The notes: generated by a model from the letters alone, not told the origin. A DNA stretch of 8,472 nt from Glaesserella parasuis (GCF_002015085.1 NZ_MUXW01000065.1:1-8472), one strand, 5' to 3'. Shown: positions 1 through 5,776, numbered from the stretch's first letter. Translations and numbers: made by a program.

Positions 1-395
1 AAAGATATAACCGCAATTGAGAATGTTCACTTTACTCATCAATTATTAGCTAATGATGCTCAGAGGCTAGAAAAGCGCAAACTCCAGGTTTTGAATATAA
101 AAATGGTGTTGCCGTTAATGAGTACAATAAGCAAGTTATTTGAGACTCACTCAAACTGATTTCAGATAAAACTAAAATTACCTTCCAAGAAAGTAGCGAG
201 GAATTCCTAGCAGACGGAACAGGCATTAACTTTGTATTTTCTGAAATGAAAGAATCCCTACTCGGATTTGCGAGTCACGGCGGTAACGTGCATTTGAATG
301 CCCTGAAATTTTCTGACAAGCTCACCCCAGAAAACCAAAGAATTTCTACCCTTTTACACGAAACCATGCATGCGTTAGCATTAAAACACCCTTTT
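1..395 (+). pseudogene. Decayed serralysin-like (metzincin) metallopeptidase remnant
   Basis: This is a broken gene whose 5' end lies outside the window. Bases 1-74 read well in frame 1 (ENVHFTHQLLAND...), then sense continues in frame 3 (QTPGFEYKNG...). Restoring one A to the A-run at 71-74 joins the two as LEKAQTPG. A TGA stop interrupts frame 3 at 141-143 (QVI-stop-DSL; a CGA-to-TGA change would explain it). The frame then runs to a zinc-site motif HETMHALALKH at 357-389, matching the metzincin HExxHxxGxxH pattern and the serralysin form HExGHxLGLKHP, except that the usual Gly is Ala. The preceding residues (KITFQESS, then INFVF, then GGNVHLN) follow the strand order of metzincin catalytic domains. 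Similarity ends just after HPF, so the Met-turn and any C-terminal domain are gone. The ATG at 246 has no ribosome binding site and is not a credible start. Active homologues are usually secreted zinc proteases; this copy should be inactive. The family call rests on motif recognition, without a database search. Confidence 0.7.
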
Positions 396-404
396 GCACC
401 TACT

Positions 405-1415
405 CTACCCAGCCAATGTCGCCACCATCACCGCTTTAATCGTATGCATACGATTTTCTGCTTCATCAAAAACAATAGAGGCTTCGGATTCAAATACTTC
501 ATCCGTTACTTCTAATCCGTTCATTCCATATTTTTTCGCAATTTCTTTACCCACAAGGGTTTGGTCATCGTGGAAAGCGGGTAGACAATGTAAGAATTTT
601 ACATTTGGATTACCCGTTAATTTCATCAATTCAGCATTCACTTGATAAGGCTTCATTAAATTGATACGAGATTCCCAAGCGGATTCTGGTTCGCCCATTG
701 ATACCCAAACGTCCGTATAGACGAAGTCAACACCTTTAACCCCTTCTGCAACATCTTCTGTACAGGTAATTTTCGCCCCTGTTTTCGTAGCCATTTCTGC
801 GACTTCGTCTAATAATGTTTGTTCAGGAAAGAACTGCTTAGGAGCAACTAAACGTAAATCTACCCCCATTAATGCAGCCCCCTCAACAAAGGAATTTCCC
901 ATATTGTTACGCGCATCACCTAAGTAAGCGAGCTTAATTTGATTAAGTGGCTTATTTGAATGTTCGATCATCGTAAGGAAATCGGCAAGAATTTGAGTTG
1001 GGTGAAATTCATCGGTTAAACCGTTCCAAACAGGTACACCAGAATAATCTGCTAATGTTTGAACTAATACTTGTCCATAACCACGGTATTGAATACCGTC
1101 ATACATTCTACCCAGTACACGAGCGGTATCTTTCATTGACTCTTTATGTCCAATCTGCGATCCGCTAGGTCCAATATAACTCACATTCGCCCCCTGATCG
1201 AAAGCGGCAACTTCAAAGGCACAACGTGTGCGAGTTGAGCTTTTTTCAAAGATCAATGCGATATTTTTGCCTTGCATTGTTGGGACTTCTCGACCTGCTT
1301 TTTTGTCTGCTTTTAATTTTGCGGATAAATCTAGCAGGTATTGAATTTCATTTGGGGTGAAATCCATTAGACGTAAAAAATGGCGATTTTTAAGATTGAT
1401 GGTGTTTGCTGACAT
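405..1415 (-). CDS. argF: Ornithine carbamoyltransferase
   Basis: This cytoplasmic enzyme transfers the carbamoyl group of carbamoyl phosphate to ornithine, giving citrulline and phosphate. It serves arginine synthesis or, running in reverse, the arginine deiminase pathway. The 336-residue protein is full length for the family (about 334). It shows the carbamoyl-phosphate loop STRTR at residues 60-64, HPTQ at 138-141, the ornithine-side DVWVSMGE at 235-242 and the catalytic HCLPA at 276-280; no key residue is missing. The start is supported by an AGGAA ribosome site (1423-1427) seven bases upstream. In Haemophilus-type genomes the single copy is often called arcB and sits beside carbamate kinase, so anabolic versus catabolic use cannot be decided here. 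Downstream lies only a peptidase remnant, with no arcC and no clear terminator. The last two residues (AG) and the TAG stop lie very near the junction and could come from rearranged DNA. Confidence 0.96.
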   Translation of the reverse strand: MSANTINLKNRHFLRLMDFTPNEIQYLLDLSAKLKADKKAGREVPTMQGKNIALIFEKSSTRTRCAFEVAAFDQGANVSYIGPSGSQIGHKESMKDTARVLGRMYDGIQYRGYGQVLVQTLADYSGVPVWNGLTDEFHPTQILADFLTMIEHSNKPLNQIKLAYLGDARNNMGNSFVEGAALMGVDLRLVAPKQFFPEQTLLDEVAEMATKTGAKITCTEDVAEGVKGVDFVYTDVWVSMGEPESAWESRINLMKPYQVNAELMKLTGNPNVKFLHCLPAFHDDQTLVGKEIAKKYGMNGLEVTDEVFESEASIVFDEAENRMHTIKAVMVATLAG

Positions 1416-1441
1416 AATGCTTTTCCTGATTTGAAATAAAT

Positions 1442-1463
1442 AAGGCTTTTATTATAAAGCCTT
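1442..1463. repeat. Inverted repeat over the argF -10 box
   Basis: Perfect 8-base arms AAGGCTTT (1442-1449) and AAAGCCTT (1456-1463) flank a six-base centre, TATTAT. No T-run follows on either strand, so it does not look like a terminator. It overlaps the proposed argF -10 and start point, a position that would suit a repressor site; no binding protein can be named. Confidence 0.5.
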
Positions 1464-1478
1464 TCAATAAGAGAACAA
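1451..1478 (-). promoter_or_regulatory. Probable argF promoter
   Basis: On the minus strand there is a perfect TATAAT -10 box (1451-1456) and, 16 bases upstream, a weak -35 TTGTTC (1473-1478). Transcription would begin near 1444, giving a leader of about 30 bases before the argF start. The -10 lies inside an inverted repeat (1442-1463), which could be an operator. I see no clear ArgR-type ARG box. Confidence 0.5.
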
Positions 1479-1510
1479 TGGGAATTTATGGGAGTGATGT
1501 ATCCTATTGC

Positions 1511-1539
1511 TTTACATCCCATCTCTTTTTCTGTATAGT
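1511..1539 (+). promoter_or_regulatory. higBA promoter
   Basis: A -35 box TTTACA (1511-1516) and a -10 box TATAGT (1534-1539) stand at the ideal 17-base spacing, each one base from consensus. Transcription would start near 1546, about 18 bases before the higB ATG and just before its strong ribosome site. It points away from the argF promoter. Confidence 0.65.
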
Positions 1540-1550
1540 TTAGCGATACA
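1532..1550. promoter_or_regulatory. Candidate HigA operator
   Basis: An imperfect palindrome centred at 1541 has outer arms TGTAT (1532-1536) and ATACA (1546-1550), with 7 of 9 symmetric positions paired. It covers the higBA -10 box and start point, where antitoxins of this family bind to repress their own operon. A second short palindrome, GATGTA (1496-1501) with TACATC (1513-1518), covers the -35 region and could be a second site. Function is inferred from position and symmetry only. Confidence 0.4.
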
Positions 1551-1563
1551 ATCAGGAGGGCAG

Positions 1564-1842
1564 ATGATTATTTCATTTAAGCATAAAGGATTGAAATTAT
1601 TTTTTGAAACAGGATCAACTGCAGGTATTCAGGCAAATCACGCTAGTAAACTTGCTTTTCAATTAGCCACTCTAAACCAAGCAAAAAGTGCTTTAGATAT
1701 GAATGCACCTAGCTGGAATTTACATCAATTACAAGGTAATCTAGCTGGGCATTGGTCTATCAAGGTAAGTGGAAATTGGCGTTTAACTTTTAAATTTCAA
1801 AATGGTCACGCTGAAGTCGTGGACTATCAAGATTATCATTAA
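1564..1842 (+). CDS. higB: Type II toxin HigB (RelE/ParE superfamily mRNA interferase)
   Basis: This is the toxin half of a toxin-antitoxin pair. HigB proteins bind the ribosome and cut mRNA during translation, slowing growth unless held by HigA. The protein is 92 residues, the usual size. It has the family's characteristic opening (MIISFKHKGLKLFFETGS), a central WNLHQLQGN stretch, the NWRLTF strand at 71-76 and the closing DYQDYH. The start at 1564 is chosen because AGGAGG (1554-1559) lies four bases upstream and the protein then aligns with known HigB N-termini. An in-frame ATG at 1507 precedes the promoter boxes and would add 19 unrelated residues. The antitoxin follows 10 bases after the stop, in the toxin-first order typical of higBA. 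No truncation or frame damage is visible, so the module is probably functional. Confidence 0.93.
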   Translation: MIISFKHKGLKLFFETGSTAGIQANHASKLAFQLATLNQAKSALDMNAPSWNLHQLQGNLAGHWSIKVSGNWRLTFKFQNGHAEVVDYQDYH

Positions 1843-1852
1843 GGAGCTATCA

Positions 1853-2125
1853 ATGAAAATGTACAATCCAACTCACCCAGGGCTTATTTTAAGAGAATAT
1901 ATTGAAGGATATAATGTCACAGAAGTGGCTAAACGTTTAGGTGTCACTCGTGTCACGCTTTCTCGTATTTTAAATGGCAAAGCTGCAATTTCACCTGAAA
2001 TGGCTCTTAGATTAAGCCAATTATTAAAAACTAGCCCAGAATTATGGCTTGGTTTACAATCCCAATACGATCTTTGGCAGCTTGAACAACGCCCAAGTTT
2101 TAATATTCAGCCGTTATTTGCATAG
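1853..2125 (+). CDS. higA: Antitoxin HigA (XRE-type helix-turn-helix)
   Basis: This is the antitoxin partner of HigB. It binds and neutralises the toxin and, through its helix-turn-helix, represses the shared promoter. The 90-residue protein begins with MKMYNPTHPGLILREYI, the common HigA opening. The DNA-binding helix-turn-helix spans about residues 22-46 (VTEVAKRLGVTRVTLSRILNG, then KAAIS). The SPEMALRLSQLLKTSPELWLGLQ segment (47-69) is also typical of the VapI/HigA family. The AAGGAG ribosome site (1841-1846) overlaps the higB stop codon, so the two genes are translationally linked on one transcript. A palindrome over the promoter is the likely target. No terminator is seen between this gene and rhlB, so higBA transcripts may read into rhlB. 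Confidence 0.93.
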   Translation: MKMYNPTHPGLILREYIEGYNVTEVAKRLGVTRVTLSRILNGKAAISPEMALRLSQLLKTSPELWLGLQSQYDLWQLEQRPSFNIQPLFA

Positions 2126-2154
2126 CACTTGTTGTATGTTGCAACGTTCTGCTC

Positions 2155-2170
2155 AAAATTTACCGCTTGT
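2155..2170 (-). promoter_or_regulatory. DNA uptake signal sequence (Apl type)
   Basis: On the minus strand the sequence is ACAAGCGGTAAATTTT: a perfect nine-base ACAAGCGGT core (2162-2170) followed by the AT-rich extension seen around these sites. Such repeats mark self DNA for natural transformation in the Actinobacillus/Mannheimia branch of Pasteurellaceae. It sits in the higA-rhlB gap. Similar cores with one mismatch occur at 4408-4416, 4702-4710 and 6817-6825 inside genes. Confidence 0.75.
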
Positions 2171-2188
2171 TGCTTATAGGAGAACATA

Positions 2189-3409
2189 ATGTCTAAACAC
2201 CTTACTGAACAACGTTTTATTGATTTTCCGATTCACGACAGTGTCTTGGCTGCTCTTGATAGCAAAGGCTTTGAATTTTGCACACCCATTCAAGCGAAAA
2301 CGTTGCCTTATACACTGATCGGACAAGATATTGCAGGGCAAGCCCAAACAGGAACAGGGAAAACCCTTGCATTCATCGTAGCGACCTTTCATCATCTATT
2401 AAATCACGATATTCCAACCAAACATAATCAACCTCGTGCTTTAATTCTTGCACCAACTCGTGAACTTGCGGTACAAATTGCCTCTGATGCATCAATTTTA
2501 ACGCAGTATGCGGATCTGCGTTTAGCTCTTGCCTATGGTGGTGACGGCTACGACAAACAGCTACAAGAGATTGAGCGTGGAGTTGATATTTTAATCGGCA
2601 CAACAGGACGGGTGATTGATTATGTCAAACAAGGCATTATTGATCTCGATAAAATTCAAGTCGTGGTGTTAGATGAAGCGGATCGAATGTTCGATCTCGG
2701 TTTTATCAAAGATATTCGCTATTTAATGCGAAAATGTCCGAAACCCGAAGAGCGTTTAACAATGTTGTTCTCTGCAACGCTCTCTCATCGTGTGCGTGAA
2801 CTGGCATTTGAAGATATGCACAATGCAGAATATGTGGAAATTGAGCCACTACAACGCACAGGGCATCGGATTAAAGAGGAACTGTTCTACCCTTCTAATG
2901 AAGATAAAATGGCATTACTTCTAACATTAATGGAAGAAGAGTGGCCTGATCGTTGCATTGTGTTTGCCAATACTAAACATAAATGCGAAGAAATTTGGAG
3001 CTACCTCAGTGCAGACGGACATCGAGTTGGCTTGCTAACAGGCGATATACCACAGAAAAAACGCTTGGCATTATTGGATAGCTTTACGCAAGGGGAATTA
3101 GATATTTTGGTGGCAACAGATGTAGCTGCTCGAGGTTTACATATTCCTGATGTGACACACGTCTTTAACTATGATTTACCAGACGACCGTGAGGATTATG
3201 TTCACCGTATAGGAAGAACAGGACGAGCAGGGGAAAGTGGAGTTTCGATCAGCTTTGCTTGTGAACGTTATGCCGTAAATCTACCAGCAATTGAAGAATA
3301 TATCGGACACGCTATCCCTGTTAGTCAATACGATAGTGAAGTACTTTTAGCGTTGCCAAAGCCACAAAAAGCCAAAACAAGAACACTACAAGGCAAGAAA
3401 TATAAATAA
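2189..3409 (+). CDS. rhlB: DEAD-box ATP-dependent RNA helicase RhlB
   Basis: RhlB unwinds structured RNA using ATP and, in gammaproteobacteria, works with RNase E and PNPase in the RNA degradosome. The 406-residue protein aligns closely with E. coli RhlB (421) from the first residues (MSKHLTEQRF). Motifs appear in order: Q motif with F13 and TPIQ (32-35), Walker A AQTGTGKT (52-59), PTRELA (89-94), DEAD (162-165), SAT (195-197), ATDVAARGLHIP (309-320) and HRIGRTGR (339-346). The C-terminal tail is shorter than in E. coli but still basic (KPQKAKTRTLQGKKYK), as expected for RNA contact. AGGAG (2178-2182), six bases upstream, supports the start. It is followed after nine bases by a HerA-like ATPase gene, suggesting co-transcription. 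A clear promoter in the 63-base gap upstream was not found. Confidence 0.96.
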   Translation: MSKHLTEQRFIDFPIHDSVLAALDSKGFEFCTPIQAKTLPYTLIGQDIAGQAQTGTGKTLAFIVATFHHLLNHDIPTKHNQPRALILAPTRELAVQIASDASILTQYADLRLALAYGGDGYDKQLQEIERGVDILIGTTGRVIDYVKQGIIDLDKIQVVVLDEADRMFDLGFIKDIRYLMRKCPKPEERLTMLFSATLSHRVRELAFEDMHNAEYVEIEPLQRTGHRIKEELFYPSNEDKMALLLTLMEEEWPDRCIVFANTKHKCEEIWSYLSADGHRVGLLTGDIPQKKRLALLDSFTQGELDILVATDVAARGLHIPDVTHVFNYDLPDDREDYVHRIGRTGRAGESGVSISFACERYAVNLPAIEEYIGHAIPVSQYDSEVLLALPKPQKAKTRTLQGKKYK

Positions 3410-3418
3410 GGAGAAAAA

Positions 3419-4906
3419 ATGAATTACACCATTGCACACAGTAAATCAGGCAATCTCATTTCTTTGACCGCTAAAATGGCAAACCGCCACGGTTTAATTG
3501 CAGGAGCAACAGGAACAGGGAAAACTGTTACATTGCGAAAACTTGCTGAAACTTTTAGCAATGATGGCGTTCCCGTATTCCTAGTTGATGTCAAAGGTGA
3601 CTTATCTGGCTTAGTGCAAGCGGGAAGTTATCAAGGAAAAATTGCAGAACGTATCGATCAATTTGAACTGGGTGGTGAAGCATACTTAAACGGATTTCCA
3701 GTTTCTTTCTGGGACGTATTCGGCGAATCAGGCATTCCATTACGCACAACCATTTCAGAAATGGGGCCAATGTTACTTGCTCGTTTGTTGAACTTAAATG
3801 ACACTCAAGAAGGTTTATTAAACCTCGTTTTCCGTGTCGCTGATGATCAGGGGTTATTACTGATTGACCTTAAAGATCTTCGTGCAATGCTCAAATTTGT
3901 TGCAGAAAATGCCAAAACATTCCAAGTTGAATATGGTAACGTTTCTGCCGCAAGTGTCGGTGCAATTCAACGAGCATTACTAGCCCTTGAAAATGAAGGG
4001 GCTGCAAATTTATTTGGTGAGCCTGCTTTAGATTTACAAGACTGGATCCAAACTCGTGATGGACGTGGTGTGATCAATGTGCTTAACTCTGAAAAATTAA
4101 TCAATTCCCCAAGAATGTATGGAGCTTTCCTGCTTTGGTTTATGGCAGAATTATTTGAACAGCTTCCTGAAGTGGGCGATCCTGATAAACCTAAATTTGT
4201 TCTATTCTTTGATGAGGCACACTTACTATTTGATGGAGCACCAAAAGTTTTAGTGGATAAAATTGAACAAGTAGTACGTTTAATCCGTTCAAAAGGTGTT
4301 GGAGTATATTTTGTCACACAAAACCCACTCGACCTACCAGAATCCGTACTAGGACAGCTTGGTAATCGAGTGCAACACGCTTTGCGTGCTTTTACACCGA
4401 AAGATCAAAAAGCGGTCAAATCCGCAGCGGAAACCTTCCGCGCCAATCCAAATGTCAATGTTGTTGAAGCGATTACCCAATTAGGGGTAGGTGAAGCGTT
4501 AATTTCTGTGTTAGATGAAAAAGGAATGCCGACACCAGTTGAAATCGCCTATGTTTACCCGCCACAAAGCCAACTTAAACCGATTTCACAAGAGGAACGC
4601 CTATCTCTTGTAAAACAGGACGATCTTTACTTCCATTATAGCCAATATGTCGATAATGCTTCTGCCTTTGAAACACTAAATGCACAGGCACAAGCTCAAC
4701 AGCAAGCGGTAGAACAAGCAAAAGCAGAAGAAAATAGTTTCTTAGGTGGAATGCTCGGAAGTATTTTTGGCACTAAGAAAAAGAGTGAACAAACTATTGC
4801 AGAACAAGTGGTTAGCGGTGTTGCCCAATCGGTTGGTAGAAACCTACGCAATCAAGTCACAAAACAGATTATGCGTGGGATTTTAGGGGCGATTACGAAA
4901 AAATAA
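3419..4906 (+). CDS. yjgR: YjgR family (DUF853) HerA/FtsK-type P-loop ATPase
   Basis: This is a predicted cytoplasmic ATPase related to HerA and FtsK motor proteins; the cellular role of the YjgR family is not established. The 495-residue length is close to E. coli YjgR (about 500). Visible motifs are Walker A GATGTGKT (29-36), a second acidic motif VDVKGDL (56-62), Walker B VLFFDEAH (261-268) and the sensor-like FVTQNPLDLP (298-307). The segment NRVQHALRAFTPKDQKAVK (316-334) is a family signature. Residues about 420-440 are rich in Gln and Ala (QAQAQQQAVEQAKAEE) and probably form a helical linker; a Gly-rich patch and a basic end (TKQIMRGILGAITKK) follow. There is no signal peptide or clear membrane segment. 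AAGGAG (3408-3413) overlaps the rhlB stop, so it is probably translated from the same mRNA. A link to RNA or DNA processing is inference from the neighbour alone. Confidence 0.9.
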   Translation: MNYTIAHSKSGNLISLTAKMANRHGLIAGATGTGKTVTLRKLAETFSNDGVPVFLVDVKGDLSGLVQAGSYQGKIAERIDQFELGGEAYLNGFPVSFWDVFGESGIPLRTTISEMGPMLLARLLNLNDTQEGLLNLVFRVADDQGLLLIDLKDLRAMLKFVAENAKTFQVEYGNVSAASVGAIQRALLALENEGAANLFGEPALDLQDWIQTRDGRGVINVLNSEKLINSPRMYGAFLLWFMAELFEQLPEVGDPDKPKFVLFFDEAHLLFDGAPKVLVDKIEQVVRLIRSKGVGVYFVTQNPLDLPESVLGQLGNRVQHALRAFTPKDQKAVKSAAETFRANPNVNVVEAITQLGVGEALISVLDEKGMPTPVEIAYVYPPQSQLKPISQEERLSLVKQDDLYFHYSQYVDNASAFETLNAQAQAQQQAVEQAKAEENSFLGGMLGSIFGTKKKSEQTIAEQVVSGVAQSVGRNLRNQVTKQIMRGILGAITKK

Positions 4907-5033
4907 GAGCTGTAAGGATAAAATTAATACGTGGCGGTTAAACTCTGAAAAACACGATTCCTATAAGCTAACTGTAACAATTTTTTTCTGTCTCTGCTCT
5001 CATCTCTCATCTCTTCTAACTAACATTAATATG
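4907..5033. other. Intergenic stretch with short CTCTCAT tandem repeat
   Basis: This gap follows the yjgR-like gene and contains no open frame of note and no clear RNA gene. It includes a T-run (4981-4987) without a stem before it, then a pyrimidine-rich stretch with CTCTCAT repeated at 4997-5003 and 5004-5010 and a degenerate third unit, CTCTTCT (5011-5017). Confidence 0.5.
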
Positions 5034-5061
5034 AAAAATGCGGCGTAAAGCCGCATTTTTT
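5034..5061. terminator. Bidirectional rho-independent terminator
   Basis: A perfect 11-base stem AAAAATGCGGC (5034-5044) / GCCGCATTTTT (5050-5060) has a five-base loop. A T-run ends the plus-strand copy, and the A-run on the left gives a matching T-run on the minus strand. It sits six bases beyond the ssb stop and after the rhlB-yjgR pair, so it can end both convergent transcripts. Confidence 0.9.
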
Positions 5062-5066
5062 ATAAA

Positions 5067-5609
5067 TTAAAATGGAATATCATCATCAAAATTATCCATT
5101 GGTGGTTCTGCTTGAGCCGCAGGTTTTTGGGCTGGTTGCGGTCTGGTTGCGTTGCCCCCATTGAAGTTGTTATTTTGAGCATAGTTGTCGCTGTAGCCGC
5201 CTTGATTGTAGTTGGTTTGCGCTGGTGCTTGGTTCCAACCGCTACCTTGATTTCCGCCAAAATCACCGCCACTGCTACGGCTGTCTAACATTTGTAGTAC
5301 ATCGCCTTGAATTTCTGTGGTGTAACGATCTTGACCGTTTTGATCTTGCCATTTGCGTGTTTTGAGCTTGCCTTCTACATAGACTTTTGAACCTTTGCGT
5401 AAGTATTGTCCTGCTACTTCTGCTTGACGACGGAAGAAAACGATACGGTGCCATTCGGTGACCTCACGGCGTTCGCCTGTCATTTTATCGTTCCAACTTT
5501 CACTGGTTGCTACGCTTAATGTTGCAACCGCATCGCCGTTTGGCATTGTACGCATATCTGGGTCATTACCGAGATTGCCGACAATAATTACTTTATTTAC
5601 ACCTGCCAT
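5067..5609 (-). CDS. ssb: Single-stranded DNA-binding protein SSB
   Basis: SSB coats single-stranded DNA during replication, recombination and repair and recruits partner enzymes through its C-terminal tip. The 180-residue protein matches E. coli SSB (178). The OB-fold spans residues 1-about 110, starting MAGVNKVIIVGNLGNDP. The DNA-stacking aromatics W39, W53, F59 and W87 are present, in TSESW, TEWHR, VFF and RKWQD. Residues about 112-169 form the usual Gly/Gln/Asn-rich disordered linker, and the end DDDIPF is the conserved partner-binding tip. The start at 5609 is chosen because GAGGA (5616-5620) lies six bases upstream and homology begins there. A longer frame from 5666 would add 19 residues encoded partly by a REP palindrome. 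It is divergent from uvrA, the classic gammaproteobacterial arrangement. A REP pair lies just upstream, probably within its leader. Confidence 0.97.
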   Translation of the reverse strand: MAGVNKVIIVGNLGNDPDMRTMPNGDAVATLSVATSESWNDKMTGERREVTEWHRIVFFRRQAEVAGQYLRKGSKVYVEGKLKTRKWQDQNGQDRYTTEIQGDVLQMLDSRSSGGDFGGNQGSGWNQAPAQTNYNQGGYSDNYAQNNNFNGGNATRPQPAQKPAAQAEPPMDNFDDDIPF

Positions 5610-5654
5610 ATCAAATCCTCTTAAATAAATTGTGTTGGTTAAATGTAGTTTTGC

Positions 5655-5677
5655 GTAGGGACACACTGCGTGTGTCC
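5655..5677 (+). repeat. REP-like palindrome, left unit (GTAG foot)
   Basis: The tetranucleotide GTAG (5655-5658) is followed directly by a perfect hairpin GGACACAC-TGC-GTGTGTCC (5659-5677), with an eight-base stem and three-base loop. GTAG at the 5' foot of a short hairpin is the hallmark of REP elements recognised by RAYT transposases. The unit pairs with an inverted copy at 5703-5725. Confidence 0.7.
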
Positions 5678-5702
5678 GAAACTATATGTTTGTATTTATC
5701 GG

Positions 5703-5725
5703 GGACACACGCAGTGTGTCCCTAC
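5703..5725 (-). repeat. REP-like palindrome, right unit (inverted copy)
   Basis: This is the exact reverse complement of the left unit over all 23 bases: the hairpin is at 5703-5721 and CTAC (5722-5725) is GTAG on the minus strand. With the left unit and a 25-base spacer it forms a head-to-head pair like a BIME. The whole 71-base block could fold either as two small hairpins or as one 23-bp stem. Confidence 0.7.
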
Positions 5726-5747
5726 CTCATTAGTTCAAAAATAATAG

Positions 5748-5767
5748 TTATGTATTTTTGTACATAA
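5748..5767. promoter_or_regulatory. LexA-like palindrome near the ssb promoter
   Basis: Perfect seven-base arms TTATGTA (5748-5754) and TACATAA (5761-5767) flank a six-base centre. The inner 16 bases (5750-5765) resemble a LexA box (TGTAT...TACA) but have ATG/CAT in place of the outer CTG/CAG, so this may be a weak LexA site or a site for another repressor. It overlaps the proposed ssb -10 box. Confidence 0.35.
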
Positions 5768-5776
5768 TATTGTAAA
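5749..5776 (-). promoter_or_regulatory. Possible ssb promoter
   Basis: On the minus strand TTTACA (5771-5776) and TACATA (5749-5754) are 16 bases apart. This would give an ssb leader of about 130 bases that includes both REP-like hairpins. A TATAGT at 5681-5686, in the REP spacer, is an alternative -10 box but lacks a -35 partner. The assignment is tentative. Confidence 0.35.

Noticed and set aside
246..515. Open frame starting at ATG 246 as a small independent gene
   Set aside because: It has no ribosome site, and it is the 3' part of the decayed peptidase fused by chance to sequence antisense to argF beyond about 395.
394..645. Plus-strand open frame antisense to argF
   Set aside because: It is a shadow of a clearly conserved enzyme gene, with no ribosome site or recognisable protein.
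1507..1563. Upstream ATG for higB, adding 19 residues
   Set aside because: It lies before the promoter boxes, has no ribosome site, and the added residues do not match HigB; ATG 1564 has a near-perfect AGGAGG.
2138..2145. GTTGCAAC palindrome upstream of rhlB as an operator
   Set aside because: It is only eight bases, is expected by chance, and is not positioned on a recognisable promoter.
4408..4416. Full uptake signal within the yjgR-like gene
   Set aside because: The core is AAAAGCGGT, one base off ACAAGCGGT; it is listed only as a near-match although the following CAAA fits the extended consensus.
5060..5272. Second minus-strand frame overlapping the ssb 3' end
   Set aside because: It reads the low-complexity SSB linker in another frame; the composition is an artefact of the repetitive codons.
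5610..5666. Longer ssb start at 5666
   Set aside because: The extension runs through a REP-like arm and the ribosome site, while SSB homology starts at 5609 with a well-placed GAGGA.
5655..5725. CRISPR array or rho-independent terminator
   Set aside because: There are only two units, in opposite orientation, with no further repeats, and no T-run follows the stem on either strand.
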